Below are positions 16,383 through 25,395 of a DNA stretch of 64,000 nucleotides, one piece after another. A program made the translations under genes and the position numbers. The stretch lies in assembly GCA_004144595.1 (NCBI GenBank), contig SEEM01000002.1, forward strand, positions 62,001 through 126,000, given 5' to 3'. The notes below the pieces were generated by a model. That model was given only the letters and a program-made list of their open reading frames with translations, made no database searches and was not told the DNA's origin. Every line of letters starts with the position of its first letter. The stretch's first letter is position 1. The stretch is from Hyphomicrobiales bacterium. GTDB taxonomy: Bacteria > Pseudomonadota > Alphaproteobacteria > Rhizobiales > Beijerinckiaceae.

Positions 16383-17360
16383 ATGGCACGTCTCGCCACG
16401 CGACTGACCGAACGCCTCGGCATCGCCCATCCCATCCTGTCGGCGCCGATGGCGCTGGCAGGTGGCGGGGCGCTCGCTGCGGCGGTCACCCGCGCTGGCG
16501 GCCTCGGGCTGATCGGCGGCGGCTATGGCGACGCTGGCTGGATCGCGCAGCAGTTCTCCGCAGCCGGTAACACGCAGGTCGGCTGCGGCTTCATCACCTG
16601 GTCGATGGCGAAGAAGCCGGAGCTGCTGACGCAGGCGCTGGCTCACAAGCCCGCCGCGTTGATGCTCTCCTTCGGCGATCCGCGCCCCTTCGCCAACGAG
16701 ATCGCGGCGGCCGGCGTGCCCCTGATCTGCCAGTGCCAGTCTCTTTCGCATGTCCGGCAAGCGCTCAAAGCCGGCGCCGCGATCGTCGTCGCGCAGGGCT
16801 CCGAGGCCGGTGGACACGGCGCAAGCCGCTCGACGCTACCCTTCGTGCCCGAGGCGGCGGATCTCATTGCCCGTGAAAGCCCCGATACGCTGCTCGTCGC
16901 CGCTGGTGGCATCGCCGATGGCCGCGGATTGGCCGCCGCGCTGATGCTAGGCGCCGACGGTGTGCTCGCCGGCACGCGGTTCTGGGCGAGCCGCGAGGCC
17001 ATGGTCCATGAGCGTCACCATGCGGCGGCCGTCGCCGCGACCGGCGACCAGACCGTGCGCTCGTCGCTCCCGGACATCGCGCGCCAGCTCGATTGGCCTA
17101 AGCCTTTCGACATCCGGGTGGCCGACAACGCGTTCATCGGCAACTGGGCCGGGCGCGATGCCGCGCTCAAGGACGCCATCGCCGTCGAAGGACCGGCCTA
17201 TCGCGAAGCCTTCATGGCCGGTGATCCCGACAAGGCCGCGGTCATCTTCGGAGAGGTAGCCGGCTTGATCTCCGATATCCCGAGCGCCGGCGAGATCGTC
17301 GAGCGCATGGTGGCGGAAGCGGTAGCGCTGCTTGGCAGGGCAGGACGCTTCGTCGCGTGA
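16383..17360 (+). CDS. Nitronate monooxygenase-family flavoprotein (NPD/2-nitropropane dioxygenase-like)
   Basis: A 325-aa TIM-barrel FMN protein. The start MARLATRLTERLGIAHPILSAP contains the family N-terminal motif, and GSEAGGHGAS is the FMN-contact/catalytic-His motif, followed by LVAAGGIADGRGLAAALMLGADGV and GTRFWAS. It probably oxidises nitronates; some relatives have other flavin-dependent roles. It begins 17 bp after the aminotransferase and is likely co-transcribed. Confidence 0.87.
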   Translation: MARLATRLTERLGIAHPILSAPMALAGGGALAAAVTRAGGLGLIGGGYGDAGWIAQQFSAAGNTQVGCGFITWSMAKKPELLTQALAHKPAALMLSFGDPRPFANEIAAAGVPLICQCQSLSHVRQALKAGAAIVVAQGSEAGGHGASRSTLPFVPEAADLIARESPDTLLVAAGGIADGRGLAAALMLGADGVLAGTRFWASREAMVHERHHAAAVAATGDQTVRSSLPDIARQLDWPKPFDIRVADNAFIGNWAGRDAALKDAIAVEGPAYREAFMAGDPDKAAVIFGEVAGLISDIPSAGEIVERMVAEAVALLGRAGRFVA

Positions 17361-17372
17361 AGAGCATCCTCT

Positions 17373-17477
17373 GTCATGCTCGGGCTTGACCCGAGCATCT
17401 TTTGCCGAAGAGGGCTCCTTTAGCCTCACCTTGCCTGAGATTCCCGGGTCTGCGCTTCGCTGCGCCCGAGAATGACG
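17373..17477. repeat. Intergenic palindromic repeat, family B copy 1
   Basis: Starts GTCATGCTCGGGCTTGACCC and ends GCGCCCGAGAATGACG, with the inner arm GAGATTCCCGGGTCTGCGCT. It lies between the convergent nitronate monooxygenase and murJ genes. Related copies are at 19031, 46707 and 51671. Confidence 0.8.
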
Positions 17478-17493
17478 GCTACAGCTCGGCATT

Positions 17494-19020
17494 CTATCGC
17501 AGCAGCCTGAGCAGCCCCGTCACTTTCAACAGTCCACCGGCAAGCACGGCGTAGACGATCGCCGCTACGCCGGACACCAGCAGCACCGTAATCAGCAGCG
17601 GTTCGAAGGGCAGGGCGGCGGTGAACTGGAGTGCCAGCGGCTTCCCCCACCAGGCCAGCACACCGCAGGTTGCAGCCGCGCCGCAGACGATGGCCGCGAA
17701 GCCCGGCAGATGGCGGTCCGGCTCCGTCCAGCCACGCCGTCGCGCCATCACGAACAGCGTCAGCAGGTTGACCCAGGCGCCGGCAGCGGTCGCGAGCGCC
17801 AGCCCTGGTGCACCCCAATCGCGCCAGAGCAGCAGCTTCAGCAGGAGATTGCAGGCGATGGCCGCAAGTGCGACCAGCATCGGCGTGGTGGTGTCGCCGC
17901 GCGCCTGGAAGGCCGAGACCTGCGCGCGGATCATCACGATCGCGGGCAGGCCGAGCGCGTAGGCGAAGAGCACGGCGCCGGCCGCCGCGCTCGCCTGCGC
18001 ATCGAAAGCGCCGCGCTGGAACAGCCCGGCGACCATCAATTCCGGCACGGCGACGAAGGCGGCGACGAAGGGCGCGCTGGCGACGAGGGAGATCGCGATG
18101 GCGCGGTTCTGGGCGCGATTGGCCGCGGCTTCGTCGCCACGCGCGATGGCACGGCTCATCGCCGAGAGCGCGACGGTGCCGACCGCGATCGCGATCAACC
18201 CGAGCGGCAACTGGTAGAGCCGTTCGGCATAATAGAGCGCCGCATAGCCCCCGCGGGGCAGGAGCGAGGCGATGATCGTGTCGGCGAATATCGCGATCTG
18301 CACGCCGGCCGAGCCGATCACGGCAGGCCCGAACATCTTGAGGAAGCGCCGGACGCCGGCATCGGCCCGCGGGCGCACGATCTTGCTCGACACGCCGGCG
18401 CGCCTGGCCGCGACATAGAGCACGATCCATTGCGCCACGCCCGAGATGGCGACCCCCCAGGCGGCTGCATGCGCGGCGCTGGGAAAAAGGAAGGGCACGG
18501 CCAGCGCCGCGACGATGAAGACGTTGAGCAGGATCGGTGCGGCAGCGAAGGCGGCATAGCGCTCGACGGCATTGAGCGTCGCGCCAAGAAACGTGACCAT
18601 GGTCACGAACAGCAGATAGGGGAAGGTGATCCGCGTCAGCGCGACCGCGAGCTCGAACACCGCCGGGTCCGCGCTGAAGCCCGGTGCCAGCAGCCTGACC
18701 AGCCAGGGCATCAGGGGCAGGGCGAGTGCCAGCAGGACGACCTGCACGATCAACTGGACGGTAAACAGCCGGTCGGCGAAGAGGCCGGCCGCTTCCGGCC
18801 CTTCCTTCTCGGCGATCTGGGCATAGGTCGGCACATAGGCCTGATTGACTGCACCCTCGCCGAAGATCGCACGGAAATGATTGGGCAGGCGCAACGCGAC
18901 CGAGAACGCGTCCATCGTCGCGCCGGCGCCGAGCACGGCCGCGAGCGCGATATCGCGCACGAACCCGGTGATCCGCGAGATCAACGTGTAGCCGCCGACC
19001 GACAGGATATTCTTGAGCAT
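17494..19020 (-). CDS. murJ: Lipid II flippase MurJ
   Basis: A 508-aa polytopic membrane protein (about 14 helices) starting MLKNILSVGGYTLISRITGF, with GFVRDIALAAVLGAGATMDAF and PNHFRAIFGEGAVNQAYVP, the signature of the MviN/MurJ family. It moves the undecaprenyl-linked peptidoglycan precursor across the inner membrane. The ATG at 19020 has GAGG 6 nt upstream. A repeat separates it from the upstream glycosyltransferase gene on the same strand. Confidence 0.95.
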   Translation of the reverse strand: MLKNILSVGGYTLISRITGFVRDIALAAVLGAGATMDAFSVALRLPNHFRAIFGEGAVNQAYVPTYAQIAEKEGPEAAGLFADRLFTVQLIVQVVLLALALPLMPWLVRLLAPGFSADPAVFELAVALTRITFPYLLFVTMVTFLGATLNAVERYAAFAAAPILLNVFIVAALAVPFLFPSAAHAAAWGVAISGVAQWIVLYVAARRAGVSSKIVRPRADAGVRRFLKMFGPAVIGSAGVQIAIFADTIIASLLPRGGYAALYYAERLYQLPLGLIAIAVGTVALSAMSRAIARGDEAAANRAQNRAIAISLVASAPFVAAFVAVPELMVAGLFQRGAFDAQASAAAGAVLFAYALGLPAIVMIRAQVSAFQARGDTTTPMLVALAAIACNLLLKLLLWRDWGAPGLALATAAGAWVNLLTLFVMARRRGWTEPDRHLPGFAAIVCGAAATCGVLAWWGKPLALQFTAALPFEPLLITVLLVSGVAAIVYAVLAGGLLKVTGLLRLLR

Positions 19021-19030
19021 CGCCAACCTC

Positions 19031-19122
19031 GTCATGCTCGGGCTCGCCCGGAGCATCTCGGGACGCTGAGGCGCCTGAGCCTCTTCCTGAACGAGATTCC
19101 CGGGTCAAGCCCGGGAATGACG
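19031..19122. repeat. Intergenic palindromic repeat, family B copy 2
   Basis: Starts GTCATGCTCGGGCTCGCCCG and ends with the arm ATTCCCGGGTCAAGCCCGGG and AATGACG. It lies between murJ and the upstream glycosyltransferase, both on the minus strand. Confidence 0.78.
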
Positions 19123-19135
19123 CCCTCTCATACCT

Positions 19136-20167
19136 TCAGCGGATCAGCGGCGGCAGGGCGTCGCCGCGCGGATGATCGACGGTGCGGGCGTCGAATCCGA
19201 CGCGCTCGCCGATCAGGTAGAGCGGCCGGCGCTTCACCTCGGCGAAGATGCGCCCGACATATTCCCCGATCATGCCGAGCGAGACGAGCTGTATGCCGGA
19301 GAAGAACATGATCGAGACGATCAGCGACGGGAAGCCGGGCAGGTCGGTGCCGAAGAGCAGCGTCCGCAGCATGAAGTAAAGCGCCGACAGCGTCGCGATC
19401 ACCGCGATGATGACGCCCGACCAGGTCGCGATCTTCAGCGGCACGGTCGAGAAGGAGGAGAGCCCGTCGAAGGCGAAGGAGAACAGCTTGCCGTACCTGA
19501 ACTTCGATTGCCCGTGCTCGCGCTCGGCGACATGGAAGGGCACGCCGATCGAGCGGAAGCCGACCCAGGCATAGAGCCCCTTCGAGAAGCGCGCCCGCTC
19601 CGGCAGGGCGCGCAACGCATCGACGGCCTTGCGGTCGAGCAGGCGGAAATCGCCGGCGCCTTCCGGGAGCGGCGTTTCGCCGAAATAGCCGAATATCCGG
19701 TAGAACAGCTTGGCGAAGCCGCGCTTCATCCGGGTCTCGCCCTCGCGGTCGGTGCGCTGGCCGTAGACGTTGAGATAGCCCTCGCGCCATCTGGCGAGAA
19801 AGGCGGGGATGGTTTCCGGCGGATGCTGCAGGTCGGCGTCCATGATGATGACGGCGTCGCCCAGCGCATGGTCGAGCCCGGCTGCGATTGCGATCTCCTT
19901 GCCGAAATTGCGGCTGAAGGAGACGGCGCTGATGCGCGGATCGGCGGTGTTGAGGTCGCGGATGACGGCCAGCGTCTCGTCGCGGCTGCCGTCGTCGACG
20001 AAGACGATCTCCCAGGATGCGACCTCCCCGGTCAGAACCGTGCGCAGGCGTTCGACGAGCAAGGCGAGATTGTCGGCCTCGTTGTGCACGGGCACGACGA
20101 TGGAGAGCTCGGGCCAGCGGGAGGCCCGAGGCGCACGTTGAACCGGCTGGGACCCGATATCCGACAC
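19136..20167 (-). CDS. Family 2 glycosyltransferase of the DPM1/GtrB/ArnC type with two C-terminal membrane helices
   Basis: A 343-aa protein with an N-terminal GT-A domain (about 10-235): ELSIVVPVHNEADNL, VFVDDGSRDET, FSRNFGKEIAIAAGLDHA and the metal site IIMDADLQHPPE. Two transmembrane helices follow (about 255-280 and 290-315), ending GMIGEYVGRIFAEVKRRPLY. This architecture transfers a sugar from a nucleotide donor to undecaprenyl phosphate. The GTG at 20167, with AAAGG 7 nt upstream, is preferred; ATG codons at 20308 and 20290 would add up to 47 poorly structured residues. A YdjC-type deacetylase gene is divergent from it. Confidence 0.85.
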   Translation of the reverse strand: MSDIGSQPVQRAPRASRWPELSIVVPVHNEADNLALLVERLRTVLTGEVASWEIVFVDDGSRDETLAVIRDLNTADPRISAVSFSRNFGKEIAIAAGLDHALGDAVIIMDADLQHPPETIPAFLARWREGYLNVYGQRTDREGETRMKRGFAKLFYRIFGYFGETPLPEGAGDFRLLDRKAVDALRALPERARFSKGLYAWVGFRSIGVPFHVAEREHGQSKFRYGKLFSFAFDGLSSFSTVPLKIATWSGVIIAVIATLSALYFMLRTLLFGTDLPGFPSLIVSIMFFSGIQLVSLGMIGEYVGRIFAEVKRRPLYLIGERVGFDARTVDHPRGDALPPLIR

Positions 20168-20235
20168 GAACGACCTTTCGATTGCGGCTGCATCCGCCTC
20201 TCGGGCGACGCGCGACGCACAGAACCGCAAAGCTT

Positions 20236-20254
20236 GCCGGGCGACAAGCCCGGC
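20236..20254. promoter_or_regulatory. Inverted repeat in the divergent glycosyltransferase/deacetylase promoter region
   Basis: GCCGGGC-GACAA-GCCCGGC, a perfect 7-bp inverted repeat, lies between the two divergent starts (20167 and 20357). It could be an operator or only a GC-rich chance palindrome. Confidence 0.3.
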
Positions 20255-20356
20255 GCGGCAAAACGACCCCGCTAAAACGCTCGGCTTCATGCCGGTCGTT
20301 TCCATCATGAGGGCGCCGCGCTATAGCGCGAGCCCGATCAACAGGGGACGACACGC

Positions 20357-21193
20357 ATGATGGCGAAGGGCTTCATCCTCTGTGCCGATGATTTCGCCCT
20401 GACGGAGGGCGTCAGCAGGGCGATCCTCGATCTTCTCGCGCAGGGCAAGCTGACCGCGACGGGGGCGATGACCAATCGTCCGCATTGGCGCCGGCTGGCG
20501 CCGGATCTCTCCGCCTTCGCCGGCAAGGCCGATCTCGGCATGCATCTCAACCTGACCTGTGCCGCGCCGCTGTCAGCGATGCCGCGGCTTGCGCCCGGCG
20601 GCATCCTGCCGGGCCTGAAGGATGTCGCACGTGCCGCGGCCCTCTCTCATGCGGTGCGGGCCGAGATCGCGACGGAGATCGCGCGCCAGCTCGACGCGTT
20701 CGAGGAGGCGCTCGGCCGGCCGCCTGATTTCGTCGATGGCCATCAGCATGTGCATGTGCTGCCCGGCGTCAGGCGCGCACTGCTCGACATCTTGGCGCGG
20801 CGCTATCCGGCAGGCTCGCTCTATGTGCGCGATCCCGCGGATCGTCTGTCCGCGATCCGTGCGCGCGGCGTGGCGGTCGGCAAGGCGTTTGTCATCGCCG
20901 GGCTCGCCACCGGTTTCCGCAGCGCGGCGCTGAAGCGGGGCCTGCGCGTCAACCGGGGCTTTTCTGGCGTGGCGCCCTTCGATCCCCAGCGGGATTTCGC
21001 TGCCGACCTGGCGCGATTCCTGATCGAGCCGGGCCCGTGCCATCTCGTGATGTGCCATCCGGGCTTCGTTGATGACGAACTTGCCTCGCTCGATCCGGTG
21101 GTCGCGTCGCGGCCTGTCGAGCACGCGGCCATTGCCGCCTTCGTGCCGCCGCCCGGCCTGCCGCTGAGCCGTTTCGGCGCATTGGAGGCGTGA
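20357..21193 (+). CDS. ChbG/HpnK/NaxD (YdjC) family sugar deacetylase
   Basis: A 278-aa carbohydrate deacetylase of the YdjC fold. Metal and catalytic motifs are visible: [10 protein letters not shown] (Asp-Asp), GMHLNLT (His), [12 protein letters not shown] (His-x-x-His) and [12 protein letters not shown]. Known relatives remove acetyl groups from chitooligosaccharides (ChbG), hopanoid GlcNAc (HpnK) or undecaprenyl-phosphate-linked N-acetylgalactosamine (NaxD). AGGGGA lies 8 nt upstream of the ATG. Divergence from a polyprenyl-phosphate glycosyltransferase argues for a lipid-linked hexosamine substrate. Confidence 0.85.
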   Translation: MMAKGFILCADDFALTEGVSRAILDLLAQGKLTATGAMTNRPHWRRLAPDLSAFAGKADLGMHLNLTCAAPLSAMPRLAPGGILPGLKDVARAAALSHAVRAEIATEIARQLDAFEEALGRPPDFVDGHQHVHVLPGVRRALLDILARRYPAGSLYVRDPADRLSAIRARGVAVGKAFVIAGLATGFRSAALKRGLRVNRGFSGVAPFDPQRDFAADLARFLIEPGPCHLVMCHPGFVDDELASLDPVVASRPVEHAAIAAFVPPPGLPLSRFGALEA

Positions 21194-21293
21194 TCGCGAG
21201 CGGCATCCGCAAGCGATTTGTTTACCAGGATCGGCCATTGTGGCGGCTGGTTGGAGGCGCCGCTCTTCGCAGCAGCATGCGCCGGTTTCGGAG

Positions 21294-22991
21294 ATGATCG
21301 GCTCGATGAAGGTGTTCAGGCGCGCAGCCGGCGCGGGAGAGCAGGCACAGCCGACCGGGCAGCGCTTCGGTTCCCTCGGCCGGCAGATCGCAGCAGCGGC
21401 GGTGGCGATCGTTGCCATAGCCATCGTGCTGGTGGTGCTGGCGATCGCTCGCTACAACGACACCCGCACGCGCGCCGATCTCGATCAGAAGGTCACGGCG
21501 CTGACCCTGATGGTGGTCAACGCCTCGCCCTCCCTGATCCTGTCGCGGGATAACAATACGCTCGGAGATCTTCTCTCCTCGCTGCAGCGAGACCCGGATT
21601 TCGATGCCGGAATCGTCGGGGACGATGTCGTCGCATTGGCCTCCGCCGGACGAACCGAGGAAGCGCGGCTCTCCCTGACGACGCGCTGGCTCACCGGCGC
21701 GATCGGCCAGGAGCCGTGGAAGGCCGTGCAGCAGCGCACCGCGATCGACATCGAGGACGATACCTACCTGACGAAGATCCATGCGGTGCGCGTCGGCAGC
21801 CAGCAGACGCAGATCGGCTATGTTGCACTGCGCTTCGACAAGACGCGCCTCGTGGCCCGCGCGGCCTGGGAACAGTTCGTGACCATCGGGCTCGGCCTGC
21901 TCATCCTGCTGGTGCTCGGCCCGGTGCTCTGGTTCTCGCTGTCGCGGGCAATGCGGCCGCTGCGTAGCATGACCAAGGCGATCGTCAGCATTTCGGACGG
22001 TCATCTCGGGACGCAGATCGATGCGCTGGACCGGCGCGACGAGATCGGCGCGATTGCACGCGCGCTCGGCGTTCTCAAGATCCGCCTCGCCGAGCGGGCG
22101 ACCCTGGAGGAGCGGCAGAGCGTCTCCGAGGTCGAGCGGGTCTCGCGTCAGCAGGGCGTCGACCATGCGATCACCTCGTTCCGCACCGATGTCGGCCTGG
22201 CTCTGGAAGCGTTCAAGAACAATGCCGAGCGCATGCGTGAGGCTTCGGACGGTCTCGCCCGCGTCGCCGCCGAATCCTCGGAGCGAGCGGCGCGTGCTGC
22301 CGACAATGCCCACGGCGCCTCCGGCAACGTCGAGAACGCCGCGCAGGCCGCCGAGGAGATGGGCGCGGCCATCCGCGAGGTCGAGTTCCAGGTGCGGCGC
22401 GTCCGCACCGAGATCGTCGAGGCGGCCTCCGTCTCCCGCGATACGGCGGGCTCCGTCCAGGCGCTGGACGAGACCGCCCGCGCCATCGGCGAGGTCGTCA
22501 ACCTGATCCGCGATATCGCTTCCCAGACCAACCTGCTGGCGCTCAACGCCACCATCGAGGCGGCACGCGCCGGCGAGGCGGGCCGCGGTTTCGCCGTGGT
22601 TGCCAGCGAGGTCAAGTCGCTGGCGGCACAGACGGCGGATGCGACCGACCGCATCGTGGCGCAGGTCGCCGCCATCCAGGGCGCGACCGGCCAGGTCGTC
22701 GGCGCGATCCAGAACATCGCCGAGCGCATGAACGCCATCGAGAAATTCGCCAACTCGGTCGCGACCTCGATCGAGCAGCAGGCTATCGCGACCGGCGAGA
22801 TCGCCAGCGGCGTCGCCATGGCAAGCACCTCGGCCCTCTCGGTGTCGAGCGATCTCAGCGTGCTGGCCGACAGCGTCGAGGAGACGGGCCGCTCGGCCGA
22901 GCAGGTGCGCGGCGCGGCCGGGGAGGTCGCGGACCAGGCGCAGCGCCTCGACTCGACCGTCGACCAGTTCCTGCGCAACGTCGCCGCCTGA
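21294..22991 (+). CDS. Methyl-accepting chemotaxis protein (HAMP + MCP signalling domain)
   Basis: A transmembrane chemoreceptor of about 565 aa. TM1 (about 31-53), a ~140-residue periplasmic sensor, TM2 (about 195-216) and HAMP (about 217-270, with [13 protein letters not shown]) are followed by a long cytoplasmic coiled coil. Its hairpin tip is [20 protein letters not shown] and [17 protein letters not shown], which contacts CheA/CheW. The start is uncertain: ATG 21294 and 21306 or GTG 21240 are possible. No che genes are adjacent, so it is an orphan receptor with unknown ligand. Confidence 0.92.
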   Translation: MIGSMKVFRRAAGAGEQAQPTGQRFGSLGRQIAAAAVAIVAIAIVLVVLAIARYNDTRTRADLDQKVTALTLMVVNASPSLILSRDNNTLGDLLSSLQRDPDFDAGIVGDDVVALASAGRTEEARLSLTTRWLTGAIGQEPWKAVQQRTAIDIEDDTYLTKIHAVRVGSQQTQIGYVALRFDKTRLVARAAWEQFVTIGLGLLILLVLGPVLWFSLSRAMRPLRSMTKAIVSISDGHLGTQIDALDRRDEIGAIARALGVLKIRLAERATLEERQSVSEVERVSRQQGVDHAITSFRTDVGLALEAFKNNAERMREASDGLARVAAESSERAARAADNAHGASGNVENAAQAAEEMGAAIREVEFQVRRVRTEIVEAASVSRDTAGSVQALDETARAIGEVVNLIRDIASQTNLLALNATIEAARAGEAGRGFAVVASEVKSLAAQTADATDRIVAQVAAIQGATGQVVGAIQNIAERMNAIEKFANSVATSIEQQAIATGEIASGVAMASTSALSVSSDLSVLADSVEETGRSAEQVRGAAGEVADQAQRLDSTVDQFLRNVAA

Positions 22992-23042
22992 GCGCAGACC
23001 GCATCGCGCCTGAGCGGTGCGGGATAGATACCTGCAAACAAA

Positions 23043-23068
23043 AAAACGGGGCCGCGAGGCCCCGTTTT
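23043..23068. terminator. Bidirectional terminator between the chemoreceptor and sodB
   Basis: A stem AAAACGGGGCC (23043-23053) and GGCCCCGTTTT (23058-23068) with a GCGA loop is U-rich on both strands, so it can serve the two convergent genes. Confidence 0.87.
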
Positions 23069-23088
23069 CCTATTCAGCAGCTGCCGGC

Positions 23089-23688
23089 TTACTTGGCGGC
23101 GGCGTCGAAGCGTTCGGCCACGTAGTCCCAGTTCACCAGGCTCTCCAGGAAGGCCTTGAGATAGTCGGGGCGACGGTTGCGGTAGTCGATGTAGTAGGAA
23201 TGCTCCCAGACGTCGACGCCGAGGATCGGGGTGGCGCCATGAACGAGCGGGCTCTCGCCGTTCGGGGTCTTGCTGACGGCGAGCTTGCCGTCCTTGACCT
23301 CGAGCCAGGCCCAGCCGGAGCCGAACTGGCCGACGCCGGCGGCGACGAAGTCTTCCTTGAACTTGCCGACCGAGCCGAACGAGTCGACGATCGCCTTCTC
23401 CAGCGCGCCCGGGATTTTGCCGCCGCCATTCGGCTTCATCCACTTCCAGAAATGGAGGTGGTTGTAGTGCTGGCCGGCATTGTTGAAGACAGCCGGGTTC
23501 TTGCCGTGGGAGCCCTTGACGATCTCCTCCAGCGACTTGCCCTCGAACTCAGTGCCCTTGATGGCATTGTTGCCGTTGGTCACATAGGCGAGGTGGTGCT
23601 TGTCGTGATGGTACTCGAGCGTTTCCTTCGACATGAAGGGCTGGAGCGCATCATGGGCGTAGGGAAGATCGGGAAGGGTAAAGGACAT
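23089..23688 (-). CDS. sodB: Superoxide dismutase, Fe type
   Basis: A 199-aa enzyme starting MSFTLPDLPYAHDALQPFMS. Metal ligands are visible in LEYHHDKHH, QHYNHLHFWKWM and DVWEHSYYIDY, and GQFGSGWAWL is typical of the Fe/Mn family. It dismutates superoxide in the cytosol. The metal is probably Fe, though a cambialistic enzyme cannot be excluded. The ATG at 23688 has a strong AAGGAG site 8 nt upstream. Confidence 0.95.
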   Translation of the reverse strand: MSFTLPDLPYAHDALQPFMSKETLEYHHDKHHLAYVTNGNNAIKGTEFEGKSLEEIVKGSHGKNPAVFNNAGQHYNHLHFWKWMKPNGGGKIPGALEKAIVDSFGSVGKFKEDFVAAGVGQFGSGWAWLEVKDGKLAVSKTPNGESPLVHGATPILGVDVWEHSYYIDYRNRRPDYLKAFLESLVNWDYVAERFDAAAK

Positions 23689-23730
23689 GCGGCCTCTCCT
23701 TGGGCTGTGAAATCGCTTGAAATGAGAATG

Positions 23731-23747
23731 GCCTGCCCAGGGCAGGC
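23731..23747. promoter_or_regulatory. Perfect inverted repeat in the sodB leader
   Basis: GCCTGCCC-A-GGGCAGGC lies 43-59 nt upstream of the sodB start. It may be a binding site for a regulator or a leader hairpin. No recognised Fur/Irr box was found around it. Confidence 0.35.
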
Positions 23748-23976
23748 GGAGCCGTGGCGGCCCTGCCATTCCCTGCGATAGTTAAGCGCCTCCGCGCCGG
23801 TCGACAACCGCTCCGGCAGCGAAAAGCACATGTCTTCTCGACAGGTCGCCACAATCGCGCCAGATTTCTCGCTCTAAGCGGTCAGGATTGGAAACTCTCC
23901 CTTATTCAATACATTAGATAATGACGCGACGGTCGCCTCAGCCCAAGGCTGGCGCGGCCCTGCCGAGGATACGGAA

Positions 23977-25395
23977 TTGATCGCGATTTTTACTGTTCTG
24001 GGCTTGCTCCTGTTCGGCGGCGGTGTCTTCGCCATCTATGACGGCTGGCCGTACCTGGTGCTGGAGCGCGGCTTTACGGAAGTCATCATCGGCGCGATTG
24101 CCAGCAGCGCCGGCCTGATCATGCTCTCGCTCGCCTGGGTCCTCAAGGAAGTCCGCGCGACCCGGCGCGCGCTGCTCGAAGCGATCGAGCTTCGGCCGCA
24201 GGCGCCGCTTCCCGTCGTGACGGTCGAGGAGGCGCCCTTGGTCGCGCCTGTCCTGCCCGAGAGCCCGGCCTTCTCGCGCGCCGTCGTTCCGGCCGCCATC
24301 GGCGCAGTCGCCGGTGCTGCGGCCACGAGCGCCGTCGCGCAGGCCCTGGCCGGATCCGACCACGAGAATGCGCCGGCCCCTGCCGAAACGCCCGCTTCGC
24401 CCGGGGACCGCGATCTGTTCGGCGCCCTCGTCACGCAGCAATTGCAGGAACCTGAGCTGGAACCGGCGACGGAGAGCGAACCGGAGGAGGGGACGGAGCT
24501 CGTCCCCGTCTCGGCCGAAGAGGCGCCGCCGCTGCCCGACATCTTCGATGAGGCGCTGTCGACGCCATCTTCGGAGCCTGCCGAAACGCAGGCAAAGGCC
24601 GAGCTCGATGTTCCCCAACGCCTCGAACCGGTCGCTGCCACGCCGCAGCCCGATCACGACGAATGGACCTTCCCGGTGCAGGCCGAGCCCGCTCCCTCCG
24701 AGGAGCCGGTTCCGCATGAGCGGCCGGCGACGCCTGTCTCGGCCGCGGACATCCCGGCCGAGACAGGCGATCATGCCGAACTCGACGAGTTCAGCGCCCT
24801 GCGCGCGAGCCTGGCAGGTCATCTCGATGAACCCGAGGCCGATACCGGCCGCATCGAGCCTTCATTCTCTCGTGAGCCGGACCCCTTCGCCGCGGCGGAG
24901 ACTTGGATGGACCGAGCCTCGCCGCGCCGCGAGCCCTGGCTCGATACGCCGCCGGCCGAGGAGCCGCCATCAGTCGACGAGGACGCTCCGCTCTGGCCGC
25001 CACGAACCGAGGCCCCGGCCTTCGAGGCGCCGGCCGAACCCGCATACCTCAGCGTCGAAGCCGAGACGTTGCCTGACGCCATCGAAGCGCCTGCTCATGA
25101 ATCGCCGGCCCATGACGATCTGGACGATGAAGCGCCGGCGCGCGTAAGCGCTGAGGCGGTGCCGGAGCCGGCCATCGCCGACGCGCCGCAGCCGGAGGAC
25201 GCGCCGGTCGCCGTCGATAGCCGTCCTGCGTCCGATGAGGGCATCGTCGGCGCCTATCAGGTCGGCGATGCGCATTTCACCATCTTTGCCGATGGTTCGA
25301 TCCGGGCGCGCACGCCCGACGGCGAATACAGCTTCGCCTCGATGGACGAGCTCAAGGTCTACCTCGCCAGCGAGAAGAGCCGGCTCGGCGTCTGA
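23977..25395 (+). CDS. Membrane-anchored, highly acidic, disordered protein with a short conserved C-terminal domain; function unknown
   Basis: 472 aa from a TTG start at 23977 with GAGG 8 nt upstream. Two N-terminal membrane helices (about 3-22 and 34-57) are followed by ~350 residues rich in Pro, Glu, Asp and Ala with almost no predicted fold. A compact C-terminal ~50-residue segment follows, containing GAYQVGDAHFTIFADGSIRA and EYSFASMDELKVYLASEKSR. The N-terminus plus the tail look conserved-protein-like and the middle looks like a linker. I do not recognise the family. It is divergent from sodB and convergent with the oligopeptidase gene, so it is transcribed alone. Confidence 0.8.
   Translation: MIAIFTVLGLLLFGGGVFAIYDGWPYLVLERGFTEVIIGAIASSAGLIMLSLAWVLKEVRATRRALLEAIELRPQAPLPVVTVEEAPLVAPVLPESPAFSRAVVPAAIGAVAGAAATSAVAQALAGSDHENAPAPAETPASPGDRDLFGALVTQQLQEPELEPATESEPEEGTELVPVSAEEAPPLPDIFDEALSTPSSEPAETQAKAELDVPQRLEPVAATPQPDHDEWTFPVQAEPAPSEEPVPHERPATPVSAADIPAETGDHAELDEFSALRASLAGHLDEPEADTGRIEPSFSREPDPFAAAETWMDRASPRREPWLDTPPAEEPPSVDEDAPLWPPRTEAPAFEAPAEPAYLSVEAETLPDAIEAPAHESPAHDDLDDEAPARVSAEAVPEPAIADAPQPEDAPVAVDSRPASDEGIVGAYQVGDAHFTIFADGSIRARTPDGEYSFASMDELKVYLASEKSRLGV

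Noticed and set aside
23689-23740. Possible Fur/Irr box upstream of sodB (TTGAAATGAGAATGG)
   Set aside because: It does not match the 7-1-7 Fur or the TTAGAA-N3-TTCTAA pattern well enough to call.
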